From Brevundimonas subvibrioides (GTDB lineage Bacteria > Pseudomonadota > Alphaproteobacteria > Caulobacterales > Caulobacteraceae), in NCBI RefSeq assembly GCF_002280785.1, contig NZ_NCEQ01000007.1:1-64000 (forward strand): a stretch of 64,000 nt of DNA, in the 5' to 3' direction. The notes under the pieces were generated by a model that saw only the letters and a list, made by a program, of their open reading frames with translations, searched no databases and was not told the DNA's origin. The stretch's first letter is position 1, and each line of letters opens with the position of its first letter. A program made the position numbers and the translations under genes. Positions 41,909 to 50,422 of the stretch are shown in pieces.

Positions 41909-43683
41909 GACGCCGCTCCGTCCATGGGTCGCACGGTCACGACGTTGAACATGCCGGCGTGCATGTGCATCAGCATGTGGCAGTGGAAGGCCCAGTCGCC
42001 GGGCGCGTCGGCGGTCAGGTCGAAGGTGACCTTCGATCCCGGAGCGACGTTCACCGTGTGCTTGAGGGGCTGGTGTCCCGCGGGCCCGCCCGTCACGAGT
42101 TCGAAGAAGTGGCCGTGCAGGTGGATGGGGTGACCCATCATGGTGTCGTTCACCAGGGTGACGCGGACCCGTTCATTCCGTTCGAACCGGATCGGCTCGA
42201 CCAGTTCGCTGAACTTGCGGCCGTCCAGGCCCCACATGAACCGTTCCATATTGCCCGTCAGATGGATTTCCATGGTTCGGGAGGGCGGACGGCGATCGCT
42301 GTTCGGCTGGAGCGAAACCAGATCGGTGTAGACCAGCACCCGGTGATCGACGGTCTCCAGTCCGAGCGGTCGGTCGCCGAGCCGGTTGGCGGGGGCCATG
42401 GCGATCATATCGACGCCGACGCCCACCGCCATGTCGGGCGGCGCGTTGTCGGGATCGCGCATGTTCATTGCGCCCATGTCCGCCATGTCAGAGGGCGGGG
42501 CGGCGGCCGGCGCCTGGGCCATGGCTCCATGATCCATCCCGGCCATGCCGCCGTGGTCCATCCCGCCCATCCCCATGTCGCGCATGGTCAGGGTCGGAAC
42601 CTCACGGAGTGGCGGAACCTCGGCCGTCATGCCGAGGCGGGGCGCGAGGGTGGCGCGGCCCATGCCGGACCGGTCGATGGCCTCGGACACGATGGTGTAG
42701 GCGCGGTCCTCGGTCGGCCGGACGATGACGTCATAGGTTTCGGCCACGGAGATCTGGAACTCGTCGACCTCGACAGGCCTCACGTCCACCCCGTCCGCCT
42801 GGACGACGGTCATGGGCAGGCCAGGAATTCGCACATTGAAGATCGACATCGCCGAGGCGTTGATGATGCGCAGGCGGACGCGCTCGCCCGGGCGAAACAG
42901 GCCGGTCCAGTTTTCGTCCGGGCCATGACCATTGACCAGGAAGGTGTAGGTCGTGCCGTTCACGTCGGAGATGTCGCGCGGGTCCATCCGCATCTGGCCC
43001 CACATGCGCCGCTCTTCGAGGCTCATGCCGTCCTCGCCTGACAGCAGGCCGGACAGGGTCGTGCGTTGGCGATTGAAGTAGCCGGGGCTCTTCTTCAGCT
43101 TCGCCAGGATCTCGTGGGGATGCAGGAAGCTCCAGTCCGACAGGACCAGGACATGCTCGCGATCGCAGGCGACCGGATCGGCGCCGGCCGGGTCGATGAC
43201 GATCGGCCCATAGTGCCCCATCGCCTCCTGAAGCCCGGAGTGGCTGTGGTACCAGTAGGTGCCGTGCTGACGGACCGGGAACTCGTAGACGAAGGTCTCG
43301 CGCGGCCGGATGCCCGGGAAGCTGATGCCCGGCACGCCATCCATCTGGAAGGGCAGCAGCAGGCCGTGCCAGTGGATTGATGTGTCCTCGTCCAGGGTGT
43401 TGGTCACAGAGAGACGGGCATTCTGACCCTCGCGGAGGCGCAGCAGCGGCGCCGGCAGCAGGCCGTTGACCGTCACGGCGTGCCCCGTTCGGCCGCCGAC
43501 CGAGAAGGGCGAATGTCCGACGGTGAGGTCGATATTGGGGCCGACCAGCGAGGGCAGATCGGACCGCAGGCCCGCGGACCCCGTTTGGGCCCAGGCCGGC
43601 ATCAGGCCTTGCAGACCCAGCAGGCCGCCTCCGGCCGCAGCGCTGCGGAGAAGGCTGCGGCGATCCAGTCGCGTGCTCGACAT
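41905..43683 (-). CDS. copA: Copper resistance multicopper oxidase CopA
   Basis: A 592-residue periplasmic cuprous oxidase. The twin-arginine signal is LDRRSLLRSAAAGG near residues 6-19. Copper ligands are IHWHGLLLPFQMDG, YWYHSHSG, HPIHLHGHFFELV and the C-terminal HCHMLMHMHAGM. A Met/His-rich loop (about 380-450: MGMGGMDHGGMAGMDHGAM) is the extra copper-binding region of CopA/PcoA. ATG 43683 sets the Tat signal; an upstream in-frame start lacks a reason. It is followed by the overlapping copB. Confidence 0.96.
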   Translation of the reverse strand: MSSTRLDRRSLLRSAAAGGGLLGLQGLMPAWAQTGSAGLRSDLPSLVGPNIDLTVGHSPFSVGGRTGHAVTVNGLLPAPLLRLREGQNARLSVTNTLDEDTSIHWHGLLLPFQMDGVPGISFPGIRPRETFVYEFPVRQHGTYWYHSHSGLQEAMGHYGPIVIDPAGADPVACDREHVLVLSDWSFLHPHEILAKLKKSPGYFNRQRTTLSGLLSGEDGMSLEERRMWGQMRMDPRDISDVNGTTYTFLVNGHGPDENWTGLFRPGERVRLRIINASAMSIFNVRIPGLPMTVVQADGVDVRPVEVDEFQISVAETYDVIVRPTEDRAYTIVSEAIDRSGMGRATLAPRLGMTAEVPPLREVPTLTMRDMGMGGMDHGGMAGMDHGAMAQAPAAAPPSDMADMGAMNMRDPDNAPPDMAVGVGVDMIAMAPANRLGDRPLGLETVDHRVLVYTDLVSLQPNSDRRPPSRTMEIHLTGNMERFMWGLDGRKFSELVEPIRFERNERVRVTLVNDTMMGHPIHLHGHFFELVTGGPAGHQPLKHTVNVAPGSKVTFDLTADAPGDWAFHCHMLMHMHAGMFNVVTVRPMDGAAS

Positions 43684-43789
43684 GACAGTTCGGTCCTCGC
43701 CCAGACTATTTCGACGTCGTCTTCCAGGGCGCGGGAGACCGGACGTCCTACTGTCAATACGCATGAACACGCCCGGCCCCTTGCGGTGA

Positions 43790-43804
43790 ACCGTCTCAGA
43801 CGGT
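43790..43804. terminator. Short hairpin between sigma factor and copA genes
   Basis: ACCGTC-TCA-GACGGT, 9 bases beyond the stop of the leftward ECF sigma gene. It may attenuate transcription into copA or be a weak end. No T-run. Confidence 0.35.
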
Positions 43805-43812
43805 GGTGACGC

Positions 43813-44367
43813 TCAGAGTCCCCGAAGCGCCTCGGCCAGTCGGGCCCGGGCCCTGGCGACGCGGGTCTCAACCGCCTTGGGCGTGGCCCCGACGATGCGC
43901 CCGACCTCGGCGTGAGAGCGGCCTTCGAGGGCGGTCAGAAGGAGCGGCGCCTTCAGGGCGTCCGGCAGGGCGGTTATGGCCCGGTCCAGGGCCGCCCGAC
44001 GCTGGCCCTGGTCCAGACGCTCTTCGGGAGACGCGGTCCCGTCCCCGACGGCGAGGGCCTCCGGCGCGTCCAGCCCCATGACACCGCGGACCACCCGGCG
44101 CACCGTCCGCTTGCGGCCCCAGTCGCGACATTTGTTGACGGCGATCGAGCGGAGCCAGGTGGGGAAGCTGCGGCTGGGGTCATACCGGCGAATGGCGAGC
44201 CAGGCGGAGGTGTAGGTTTCCTGGACGAGGTCGTAGGCCTCGTCGTCGTCGCCGACATACCGGCGCACGAAGCGATGCAGGTCGCCCTTGGTCGCGGTCA
44301 TCAGCGCGCTGAAGGCGGCCCGGTCGCCCGTCACCGCCCGTGCCTCGAGTGGAGCCCCCGAATCCAC
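43813..44367 (-). CDS. ECF sigma factor, CnrH-like
   Basis: A 184-residue sigma-70 family protein. Region 2 is DLHRFVRRYVGDDDEAYDLVQETYTSAW (about 29-56), and region 4 is about 128-180 (ALPDALKAPLLLTALEGRS...VETRVARARARL). GTG 44367 was chosen; it lies 7 bases after the CnrX-like gene. Order and sizes match cnrY-cnrX-cnrH of Cupriavidus, where the sigma factor is released when the periplasmic sensor binds Ni or Co. Its likely targets here include copA and its own operon. Confidence 0.9.
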   Translation of the reverse strand: MDSGAPLEARAVTGDRAAFSALMTATKGDLHRFVRRYVGDDDEAYDLVQETYTSAWLAIRRYDPSRSFPTWLRSIAVNKCRDWGRKRTVRRVVRGVMGLDAPEALAVGDGTASPEERLDQGQRRAALDRAITALPDALKAPLLLTALEGRSHAEVGRIVGATPKAVETRVARARARLAEALRGL

Positions 44368-44374
44368 CCGGCTC

Positions 44375-44815
44375 CTACCCTGCGTCTTGCAGGAGGGCTC
44401 CGACGACCTGGCGGTCGAATGCCTGGGCCTGCTGGGGCGTCAGGACCGACCGCATCTCGAACACATGGGCGATGGTGGCCTTCTGGAGATCGCCCATGGC
44501 GACATGGAAATGATCAACCGCGGCCTGGACCTGCGGACTGTCGCCCTCGCTGGCCGCGATCGCGTCCGCCAACTCGCGATTGGCCGTCCGGACTTCCGCT
44601 TCAAGCGCGCCCCGGCGCGAGGCGAAACGGGCCTCGATCGCCTCCAGACGGGCTTCCTGGTCCGCCGTCAGATCCAGCTGATGATGGACGATGCTGTGCA
44701 GATTGGGCGCCTCGTGCCGCTTCATCAGCCAGGCCGTGCTGGCCCAGGTCCCGGCGCCGCTGGCGAGGGCGGCGAGCGCCGCCGTGATCGCGATGGATCG
44801 CCAGCTCGCCGTCAT
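44375..44815 (-). CDS. CnrX-like periplasmic metal sensor
   Basis: A 146-residue protein with one N-terminal membrane anchor (about 8-30) and a four-helix periplasmic domain of the heavy-metal-resistance/Spy type. His40, His44, Glu61, His117 and Met121 fall exactly two positions before the published CnrX ligands His42, His46, Glu63, His119 and Met123. QKATIAHVFEMRSVLTPQQA carries the last two. It should bind a transition metal and signal to the CnrY-like partner. Start ATG 44815 overlaps the upstream stop (ATGA). Confidence 0.88.
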   Translation of the reverse strand: MTASWRSIAITAALAALASGAGTWASTAWLMKRHEAPNLHSIVHHQLDLTADQEARLEAIEARFASRRGALEAEVRTANRELADAIAASEGDSPQVQAAVDHFHVAMGDLQKATIAHVFEMRSVLTPQQAQAFDRQVVGALLQDAG

Positions 44816-45090
44816 TCGCCGGCTCCCAGGATTGCGATCGGGGACAGGCCCCCCGACACGCGGAACACCTGCATCTCCGAGGGCTCGGCCTGTGCGGACA
44901 GGGCGAACAGGCCCCCGTTGGCGAGGCCCACGACGAGCGCCATGCCCATGGCGGCGAGGCGGACCTGGCCCATCCGCCGCTCGCCGACCCGGGTCTCGAT
45001 GCGGCGCCACACATCGGATTCCAGCCCGGAAAGCGTGGCCGGGCTCGCCGGCCGGGCGTTTGCAATCAGGCGATCGATTTCCTCAGTCAT
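44812..45090 (-). CDS. CnrY-like anti-sigma membrane protein
   Basis: A 92-residue protein: cytoplasmic part of about 45 residues (MTEEIDRLIANARPASPATL...VWRRIETRVGERR), one transmembrane helix (about 46-66) and a short periplasmic end with FRVSGGLSPIAIL. Size and topology are those of CnrY (about 95 residues), which sequesters the ECF factor at the membrane. Sequence identity cannot be measured here; the call rests on position, topology and the adjacent CnrX-like gene. Confidence 0.78.
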   Translation of the reverse strand: MTEEIDRLIANARPASPATLSGLESDVWRRIETRVGERRMGQVRLAAMGMALVVGLANGGLFALSAQAEPSEMQVFRVSGGLSPIAILGAGE

Positions 45091-45163
45091 GTTCCACCTC
45101 TGTCAGCCCCCGTAATCCCATACGCCTCGTGCAGCCAAATCCCTCGGTTGAGGTCTCGCGCCG

Positions 45164-46081
45164 TCAAGGCAATGAGGCCGGGGGGGCGAGCGTGCCCATC
45201 ACGGCGACGACCATCAGAACGGCCAGAGAGAGCGCGAATTCCGCGACAAGGCTTCGCCTGAGAGGGCCGAACACGGCAGCCGGGTCCGCGCCGGCAGCCT
45301 CGAAGGCGGGCGTCAGGCGGAAGCGATTGGCGGCCGCCAGGCCCAGCATCAGGCCGAACAGGACGATCTTGAGAATCAACCAGCGCCCGTAGGCGGTATC
45401 GATCAGCGTCCAGATCCCGCTCCACCCCACCAGGAAGGCGCTGTTCACCAGCCCTGTCAGCACGAGAACCGCCACAGCGAAGGTCCCGACACCCGCGAAG
45501 CCGACCAATGCACGCGCCAGAGCTCGATCCTGAACGGACGGCTCCCTTGGGCGCCACACCGCCAGGGCGGCAAAGGCGGCAAGAGCCCCGACCCAAACCG
45601 ACGCCGCAACGGCGTGAAGAATATCCGACGCCAGATGCAGCGCGTGTCCGGAACCCTCCGTGGACGCGCCGTGACCGGTCCAGGCGAAGCTCGCCGAGAC
45701 GACAAGGCCAAGCGAGGCGCAGACCCACCACAGCCGGGGCCCGGGTCGGATCATCGCGATCGCCGCCACGGCCAGAAGCGCAAGGGCGGATCGCACCGCC
45801 AGCGCCATGCCGAGACCCATGCCGGTGACCATCATGACCAGCGAACCGGGCTTGATCGCGTCGCTCAAGGATCCCGCCATCATCGCGGTTTGGGCGACGA
45901 GGGCGGCCGGAGCCGCCAGAGCGAGCGCCACGGCCGCCCAGAACAGGGCGGGCCGCGGCCAGGCCAGGGCGAGGGGCCTGGTCGCCGCTGCGCTGTAGAT
46001 CAGGAAGGCGGGCAGACCGAACAGCAGGGCGGATGCGGCGTACTGGACCGCTCGAAGACCAATGACCGCGGCCTCGATCAC
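45164..46081 (-). CDS. copD: Copper resistance protein D, inner membrane
   Basis: A 305-residue protein with eight transmembrane helices. The conserved WTGHGAS (about 134-140) and LHLASDILHAVAASVWVGALAA (about 148-169) carry the His residues of CopD, thought to move copper across the inner membrane. The GTG start at 46081 is one base after the copC stop. Confidence 0.92.
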   Translation of the reverse strand: MIEAAVIGLRAVQYAASALLFGLPAFLIYSAAATRPLALAWPRPALFWAAVALALAAPAALVAQTAMMAGSLSDAIKPGSLVMMVTGMGLGMALAVRSALALLAVAAIAMIRPGPRLWWVCASLGLVVSASFAWTGHGASTEGSGHALHLASDILHAVAASVWVGALAAFAALAVWRPREPSVQDRALARALVGFAGVGTFAVAVLVLTGLVNSAFLVGWSGIWTLIDTAYGRWLILKIVLFGLMLGLAAANRFRLTPAFEAAGADPAAVFGPLRRSLVAEFALSLAVLMVVAVMGTLAPPASLP

Positions 46082-46082
46082 G

Positions 46083-46445
46083 TCAGCGAACGGTGAAGGC
46101 GTAGGAACCGGTCATGCGGTGGCCGTCGTTCGAGGCGATGGTCCAGTTGACCGTATAGCCTCCGGCGGCGAGCGGTCGGGCGAGCGCGCCCGTGATCGAT
46201 CGACCGTCTTCGCTCACGGCCGTGCTGACGGCGGCCTTGGCGCCGGCGGCGTTCACGACTTCGAACGTCGAGAAGGCCGGGACCATCCGCTCGCTGAAGG
46301 TGAGGGCGATGGAGCCAGGCGCGGCCACGGTCGCGTTGGCTGCGGGCGTCGAACTGACCAGGCGCGCATGGGCGCTGACCGCACCGGCGGCCATGACCAC
46401 GACTGCGGCGACGACAAAGGCGGGAACGAAACGATTGAAACCCAT
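46083..46445 (-). CDS. copC: Copper resistance protein C
   Basis: A 120-residue periplasmic copper chaperone. The signal peptide ends SAHARL: mature His is at the first position, as required for the Cu(II) site of CopC. The cupredoxin-like body (LTFSERMVPAFSTFEVV) ends ASNDGHRMTGSYAFTV, with the second His. It is paired with copD one base away. Confidence 0.95.
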   Translation of the reverse strand: MGFNRFVPAFVVAAVVVMAAGAVSAHARLVSSTPAANATVAAPGSIALTFSERMVPAFSTFEVVNAAGAKAAVSTAVSEDGRSITGALARPLAAGGYTVNWTIASNDGHRMTGSYAFTVR

Positions 46446-46515
46446 GTCGTGACTCCACTGACATCCATACGATGTCTCAGAACTACGCGGCGGACGCCGC
46501 TTTCCCTCGCCGGGC

Positions 46516-48870
46516 CTAGAGTTTCACCGCGCGCAACCTCAGCGCATTGCCGATGACGCTGACCGAGGACAGCGCCATGGCCAGCGCCGCCAGGGCGGGC
46601 GACAGCAGCCAGCCGAACACAGGGTACAGCAGCCCGGCCGCCACCGGGATGCCGAGTGCATTGTAGCCGAAGGCGAAGACGAGGTTCTGGCGGATATTGC
46701 CCATCACCGCCTTCGACAGATGCCTGGCCCGGACGATCCCTTGGAGGTCGCCGCCCAGCAGGGTCACGCCGGCGCTCTCGATCGCGACGTCCGAGCCCGC
46801 CCCCATGGCGACGCCCACATCGGCGGCGGCGAGGGCCGGGGCGTCATTGACGCCATCCCCCGCCATGGCGACGATCCGGCCTTCCGCGCGAAGCTGCTGA
46901 ACCACGGACGCCTTGTCCTGCGGCAGGACCTCGGCCTGGACCTCGTCGATGCCGAGGCGGCGCGCCACGGCTTCAGCCGTCGTCCGGTTGTCCCCGGTCA
47001 TCATGACCAGCCGCAGGCCGGCTGCCTTCAGCGCGAGGATCGCATCCGGCGTGGTGGCCTTGATCGGGTCGGCGATGCCGATGACCCCGGCCGCCTTGCC
47101 ATCAATCGCCACGAAGATGGCCGTGGCGCCGTCGTGGCGGAGCGCCTCGGCCTTCGGCTCCAGGGCGGAGACGTCGATCGAGAGTTCACCGAGATAGCGG
47201 GTGTTGCCCAGGGCCACCTGGCGACCCTCGATCGTCCCGCGCACGCCGCGGCCGACCGGGCTGTCGAAGTCTGCTGCCTCGGAAAGGGACATATCCCGGT
47301 CCCTGGCGGCCCGGACGATTGCGTCCGCCAGGGGATGCTCGCTGCCGCGCTCGAGGCTGGCCGACAGACGCAGGATGTCCGCCTCGGCAAAGCCCTCGGC
47401 GGGCAGGATCGCCGTTACGGACGGGCGGCCTTCTGTCAGGGTGCCGGTCTTGTCCAGAACCAGGGTGTCGACCTTCTCGAAGCGTTCGAGCGCTTCGGCG
47501 TTCTTGATCAGGACGCCGGCGTGCGCCCCTCGGCCCACCCCCACCATGATCGAGATCGGGGTCGCCAGGCCGAGCGCACAGGGACAGGCGATGATGAGGA
47601 CCGAAACCGCCGCGATCAGGGCGTAGGACAGTTGAGGCTCAGGACCGACCAGGCCCCAGACGACAGCGGCCAGTATGGCGATCGCGATCACCGTCGGGAC
47701 GAACCAGCCGGAGACCGTGTCGGCCAGCCGCTGGATCGGCGCGCGGCTGCGCTGAGCCTGGGCCACCATCTGGACGATCTGCGAAAGCAGGGTGTCGGCC
47801 CCGACCTTGTCGGCGCGCATGATGAAGGAGCCGGTCGTGTTCAGGGAACCGGCGACGACGCGGTCGCCGACCTCCCTGGTCACCGGCATGGACTCGCCGG
47901 TCACCATCGATTCATCGACGGCGACGCGGCCCTCCAGCAACTGGCCGTCGACGGGGATCTTCTCTCCGGGACGGACCCTGAGGGAATCCCCGACCGCGAC
48001 CTGATCCAGCGAAACGTCTTCATCGACACCGTCGGCCCGGACCCGTCGCGCGGTCCTGGGCGCAAGGTCCAGCAGGGCGCGGATGGCGCCGGAGGTCTGC
48101 TCTCGTGCCCGCAGTTCCAGGATCTGCCCGATCAGCACCAGTACCGTGATGACCGCCGCCGCCTCGAAATATACCGGCGCGCTTCCATCGGACTTGAGGA
48201 AGGCGGGCGGGAACAGGGTCGGAGCCAGGACCGCCACCACGCTGTAGAGCCAGGCGACCCCCACCCCCATCGAGATCAGGGTGAACATGTTCAGCCGACG
48301 GGTGCGCAGTGACGTCCAGCCGCGCTCGAAGAAGGGCAGGCCGCACCACAGGACTACGGGCGTCGCCAGCGCGAACTGGATCCAGTTCGATATCTGGCCC
48401 GGGATCAGCATGTGCAGGTTGGTCAGGTGCCCGCCCATCTCCAGGGCGAAGACCGGCAGGGTCAGGACCAGGCCGACCTGGAAACGGCGGGTGAAGTCGA
48501 TCAGTTCATGGTTGGGCGGCGCTTCGGCGGTGACCGTTTCCGGCTCGAGCGCCATGCCGCAGATGGGGCAGGAGCCTGGGCCTTCCTGCCGGATTTCCGG
48601 GTGCATCGGGCAGGTGTAGATGACGCCCGGAACGACGGGCCCGGCTTCCGCCCTGGGGGTCAGGTAGCGGTCCGGGTCGGCGATGAACCGGGTCCGGCAC
48701 CCTGCCGAACAGAAGAAATAGTCCTTGCCGTCATGGTCGGCGCGATGAGCCGTCGTCCCGGGATCGACCGTCATTCCGCACACCGGATCCTTGACCGTCG
48801 CAGAGCCGTCCGAGGTCCTGGCCGCGCAGCAGGTGTGGGCTGCCGCGTGACTGTGGGGATGCCTGGACAT
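46516..48870 (-). CDS. Copper-translocating P1B-type ATPase with YHS and CPMHP domains
   Basis: A 784-residue Cu+ export pump. In place of HMA domains it has a His/Cys-rich start ([12 protein letters not shown]), a YHS domain ([14 protein letters not shown], 26-39; FCSAGC 53-58) and a heavy-metal-binding YTCPMHPEI...CPICGMAL unit (85-108). The transport motif is CPC (429-431). The phosphorylated Asp473 is in DKTGTLT and the hinge is GDGVNDAP. Its start faces the csoR-like gene across the operator at 48902-48922. Confidence 0.95.
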   Translation of the reverse strand: MSRHPHSHAAAHTCCAARTSDGSATVKDPVCGMTVDPGTTAHRADHDGKDYFFCSAGCRTRFIADPDRYLTPRAEAGPVVPGVIYTCPMHPEIRQEGPGSCPICGMALEPETVTAEAPPNHELIDFTRRFQVGLVLTLPVFALEMGGHLTNLHMLIPGQISNWIQFALATPVVLWCGLPFFERGWTSLRTRRLNMFTLISMGVGVAWLYSVVAVLAPTLFPPAFLKSDGSAPVYFEAAAVITVLVLIGQILELRAREQTSGAIRALLDLAPRTARRVRADGVDEDVSLDQVAVGDSLRVRPGEKIPVDGQLLEGRVAVDESMVTGESMPVTREVGDRVVAGSLNTTGSFIMRADKVGADTLLSQIVQMVAQAQRSRAPIQRLADTVSGWFVPTVIAIAILAAVVWGLVGPEPQLSYALIAAVSVLIIACPCALGLATPISIMVGVGRGAHAGVLIKNAEALERFEKVDTLVLDKTGTLTEGRPSVTAILPAEGFAEADILRLSASLERGSEHPLADAIVRAARDRDMSLSEAADFDSPVGRGVRGTIEGRQVALGNTRYLGELSIDVSALEPKAEALRHDGATAIFVAIDGKAAGVIGIADPIKATTPDAILALKAAGLRLVMMTGDNRTTAEAVARRLGIDEVQAEVLPQDKASVVQQLRAEGRIVAMAGDGVNDAPALAAADVGVAMGAGSDVAIESAGVTLLGGDLQGIVRARHLSKAVMGNIRQNLVFAFGYNALGIPVAAGLLYPVFGWLLSPALAALAMALSSVSVIGNALRLRAVKL

Positions 48871-48901
48871 ATCGCTCTCTCCGTCTGATCGATGCGCTCA
48901 C

Positions 48902-48922
48902 ATATACCCATGGGGGGTATAT
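48902..48922. promoter_or_regulatory. CsoR-type operator
   Basis: ATATACCC (48902-48909), 5 bases, GGGTATAT (48915-48922). This is the TA-flanked C-run/G-run dyad of CsoR operators. It lies between the divergent ATPase (start 48870) and csoR-like gene, and covers the ATG at 48910. Confidence 0.8.
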
Positions 48923-49119
48923 CGCAAGATACCCAGTATTGCGTGGACCTGCTGACCCAGTTGCAGGCGGTCCGGGCCGCGCTTCATCGCGTGGAGACGG
49001 AAGTGCTGAGGGATCACCTCGATCACTGCGTGATGGGCGCCATGACCGGCGACGATCCCGAGGATCGAAAGGCCAAGGCTGGCGAACTGATCGAACTCCT
49101 GGCGCGGGCCGGACGGTAG
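48910..49119 (+). CDS. CsoR/RcnR-family metal-responsive repressor, short N-terminus
   Basis: A 69-residue (or 75 from ATG 48892) helical repressor. The ligands Cys...His-x3-Cys are present: QYCVDLLTQLQAVRAALHRV then DHLDHCV. That is the Cu(I) set of CsoR. The usual first helix LxRIxGQVRGIxRM is missing: only about 9-15 residues precede the first Cys, about 20 fewer than normal. Either it starts at an unrecognised codon or is genuinely truncated. It should repress the divergent ATPase. Confidence 0.82.
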   Translation: MGGISQDTQYCVDLLTQLQAVRAALHRVETEVLRDHLDHCVMGAMTGDDPEDRKAKAGELIELLARAGR

Positions 49120-49178
49120 GGCCGACGGAACAAACGAGCCTGGCTGGTCGCTAACGTCGGGATCTCAAGGACCCCGTC

Positions 49179-49607
49179 ATGAAACGAATCAGTCTCGTCC
49201 TCGCCGCCTGCGCCCTGTCGGCGGCCTGTTCCCCGCAACAACCCGACGAGCCCGCTGCCGCCTCGCCTGAGGCGGCCGCAATGGCAGGCGGCCATGGAGA
49301 GATGGGGGCCGGCATGTCTGCGGCCGCGCCCGGCGATTCCGTCGCCACCCAGGGCTACAAATCCTCGATGAACACGATGATGGACGAGATGCCCGCGTAC
49401 ACTGGAGATGCGGACATCGACTTCATGAAGCAGATGCGGGGGCACCATGTCGCCGCCGTCTCGATGGCTCGCGTGGAGCTTGCGCAGGGCAAGGACGCCC
49501 AGGCGAGACGCCTGGCCCAGGAGGTGATCGCGGCGCAGGAGCGCGAAATCACCCTGATCGACGCCTGGCTGGCCCAGAAGGGGGCGGCTGCGGCCCCCAC
49601 TGGCTGA
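49179..49607 (+). CDS. DUF305 lipoprotein
   Basis: A 142-residue lipoprotein (MKRISLVLAACALSAAC, lipidated Cys17) with a Met/His/Gly-rich linker (MAGGHGEMGAGM). The DUF305 helical domain reads DIDFMKQMRGHHVAAVSMARVEL then AAQEREITLIDAWL. DUF305 proteins often accompany copper genes and bind copper through His/Met. It lies 59 bases after csoR on the same strand. Confidence 0.9.
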   Translation: MKRISLVLAACALSAACSPQQPDEPAAASPEAAAMAGGHGEMGAGMSAAAPGDSVATQGYKSSMNTMMDEMPAYTGDADIDFMKQMRGHHVAAVSMARVELAQGKDAQARRLAQEVIAAQEREITLIDAWLAQKGAAAAPTG

Positions 49608-49613
49608 CGTGGA

Positions 49614-49718
49614 TCAGCGCGCCGCGTGCGGCGACCAATGAATGTGCGAAATCCGCCATCCACCGGCCTCGCGACGAAGGACCATGGTTTCGTCCGAGAG
49701 ACTGTCGATCGCGCGCCC
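49614..49718 (-). pseudogene. Remnant of a SnoaL/NTF2-like (DUF4440-type) gene
   Basis: The minus strand reads GRAIDSLSDETMVLRREAGG then WRISHIHWSPHAAR and stops at 49614. This is the typical C-terminal strand pair of small NTF2-like proteins. The frame stays open upstream but the next residues look random and there is no start or N-terminal domain. It is a leftover of a gene that once lay between the copper and sulfide blocks. Confidence 0.6.
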
Positions 49719-49752
49719 GACTCCAGGCCTTGAGCGGGACGACCGCTCGGGG

Positions 49753-49956
49753 CTAGCGGAAGGCGACCCCGACCTTGAGTCCAAGCTTTTTGAAAACGAG
49801 GGCGGCGGGACAGAATCCGGTGAAGGCGGCCTGGATCGCGTTGAGGCCTGCGAAGATCGTCAGTGCGATCCACCAGGGGTTCACGAAATGCGCCAGGGCG
49901 ACGCTGGTCAGGATCACACAGCCAAGGAAAAGGAATACAGCGCGGTCTACGGTCAT
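49753..49956 (-). CDS. DUF2892 small membrane protein
   Basis: A 67-residue protein with two hydrophobic segments and the DUF2892 pattern: MTVDRAVFLFLGCVIL, then WWIALTIFAGLNAIQAAFTGFCPAALVFKKLG. The Cys in TGFCP corresponds to the Cys in the membrane part of YgaP-type rhodaneses. ATG 49956 was preferred. It is the last gene of the leftward sqr-trxC run, 13 bases after trxC. Confidence 0.88.
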   Translation of the reverse strand: MTVDRAVFLFLGCVILTSVALAHFVNPWWIALTIFAGLNAIQAAFTGFCPAALVFKKLGLKVGVAFR

Positions 49957-49969
49957 GGTCAGTCTCCAG

Positions 49970-50419
49970 TCAGGCCCGGCGTGGGGCCGGATCAAGGGCC
50001 TGGCGCGTCCAGGCGACGATCTGTGGGCTGCTCAGCAGCCCGGCGGTTCGGGCGATCACCTGATCGTCGCGAAGGAGCAGCAGCGCCGGAATGCCGGAGA
50101 CGCCCAGCGCCGCGGCGGCCTGGGGCTCGGCCTCGGAATTCAGTTTCAGCAGCCGGACATCGGGCTCAAGGAGCCCGGCCGCCGCCGCGAAATTGGGCGC
50201 CATGGCCCGGCAGGGACCACACCAGGGCGCCCAGACATCGACCAGCACCGCCGCGCCCCTGGTGGATGCGCGATGGACGCTCAGTCCCCTGGCGTCGACA
50301 TCGACCGGACGCCCCGTGAACAGGGGGGCGCCGCAACGGCCGCATTTGGCCGCCAGCGGGTCCTTGCCGTCCGGCGTGCGGTTGGCCGCGCTACAGGCCG
50401 GGCAAACAAACTGGCGCAA
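49970..50419 (-). CDS. trxC: Thioredoxin 2 (zinc-ribbon thioredoxin)
   Basis: A 149-residue oxidoreductase. The N-terminal CPAC...CGRC zinc ribbon (about 6-30) is followed by a thioredoxin fold with active site WAPWCGPCRAMAP (about 68-80) and cis-Pro in VSGIPALLLL. The start is TTG 50419, three bases after the sqr stop. In this operon it may reduce persulfides or polysulfides formed by sulfide oxidation. Confidence 0.9.
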   Translation of the reverse strand: MRQFVCPACSAANRTPDGKDPLAAKCGRCGAPLFTGRPVDVDARGLSVHRASTRGAAVLVDVWAPWCGPCRAMAPNFAAAAGLLEPDVRLLKLNSEAEPQAAAALGVSGIPALLLLRDDQVIARTAGLLSSPQIVAWTRQALDPAPRRA

Positions 50420-50422
50420 GGG

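Noticed and set aside
41905..43770. A longer CopA start at 43770
   Set aside because: It adds 29 Arg-rich residues before the Tat signal; the signal motif LDRRSLL fits a start at 43683.
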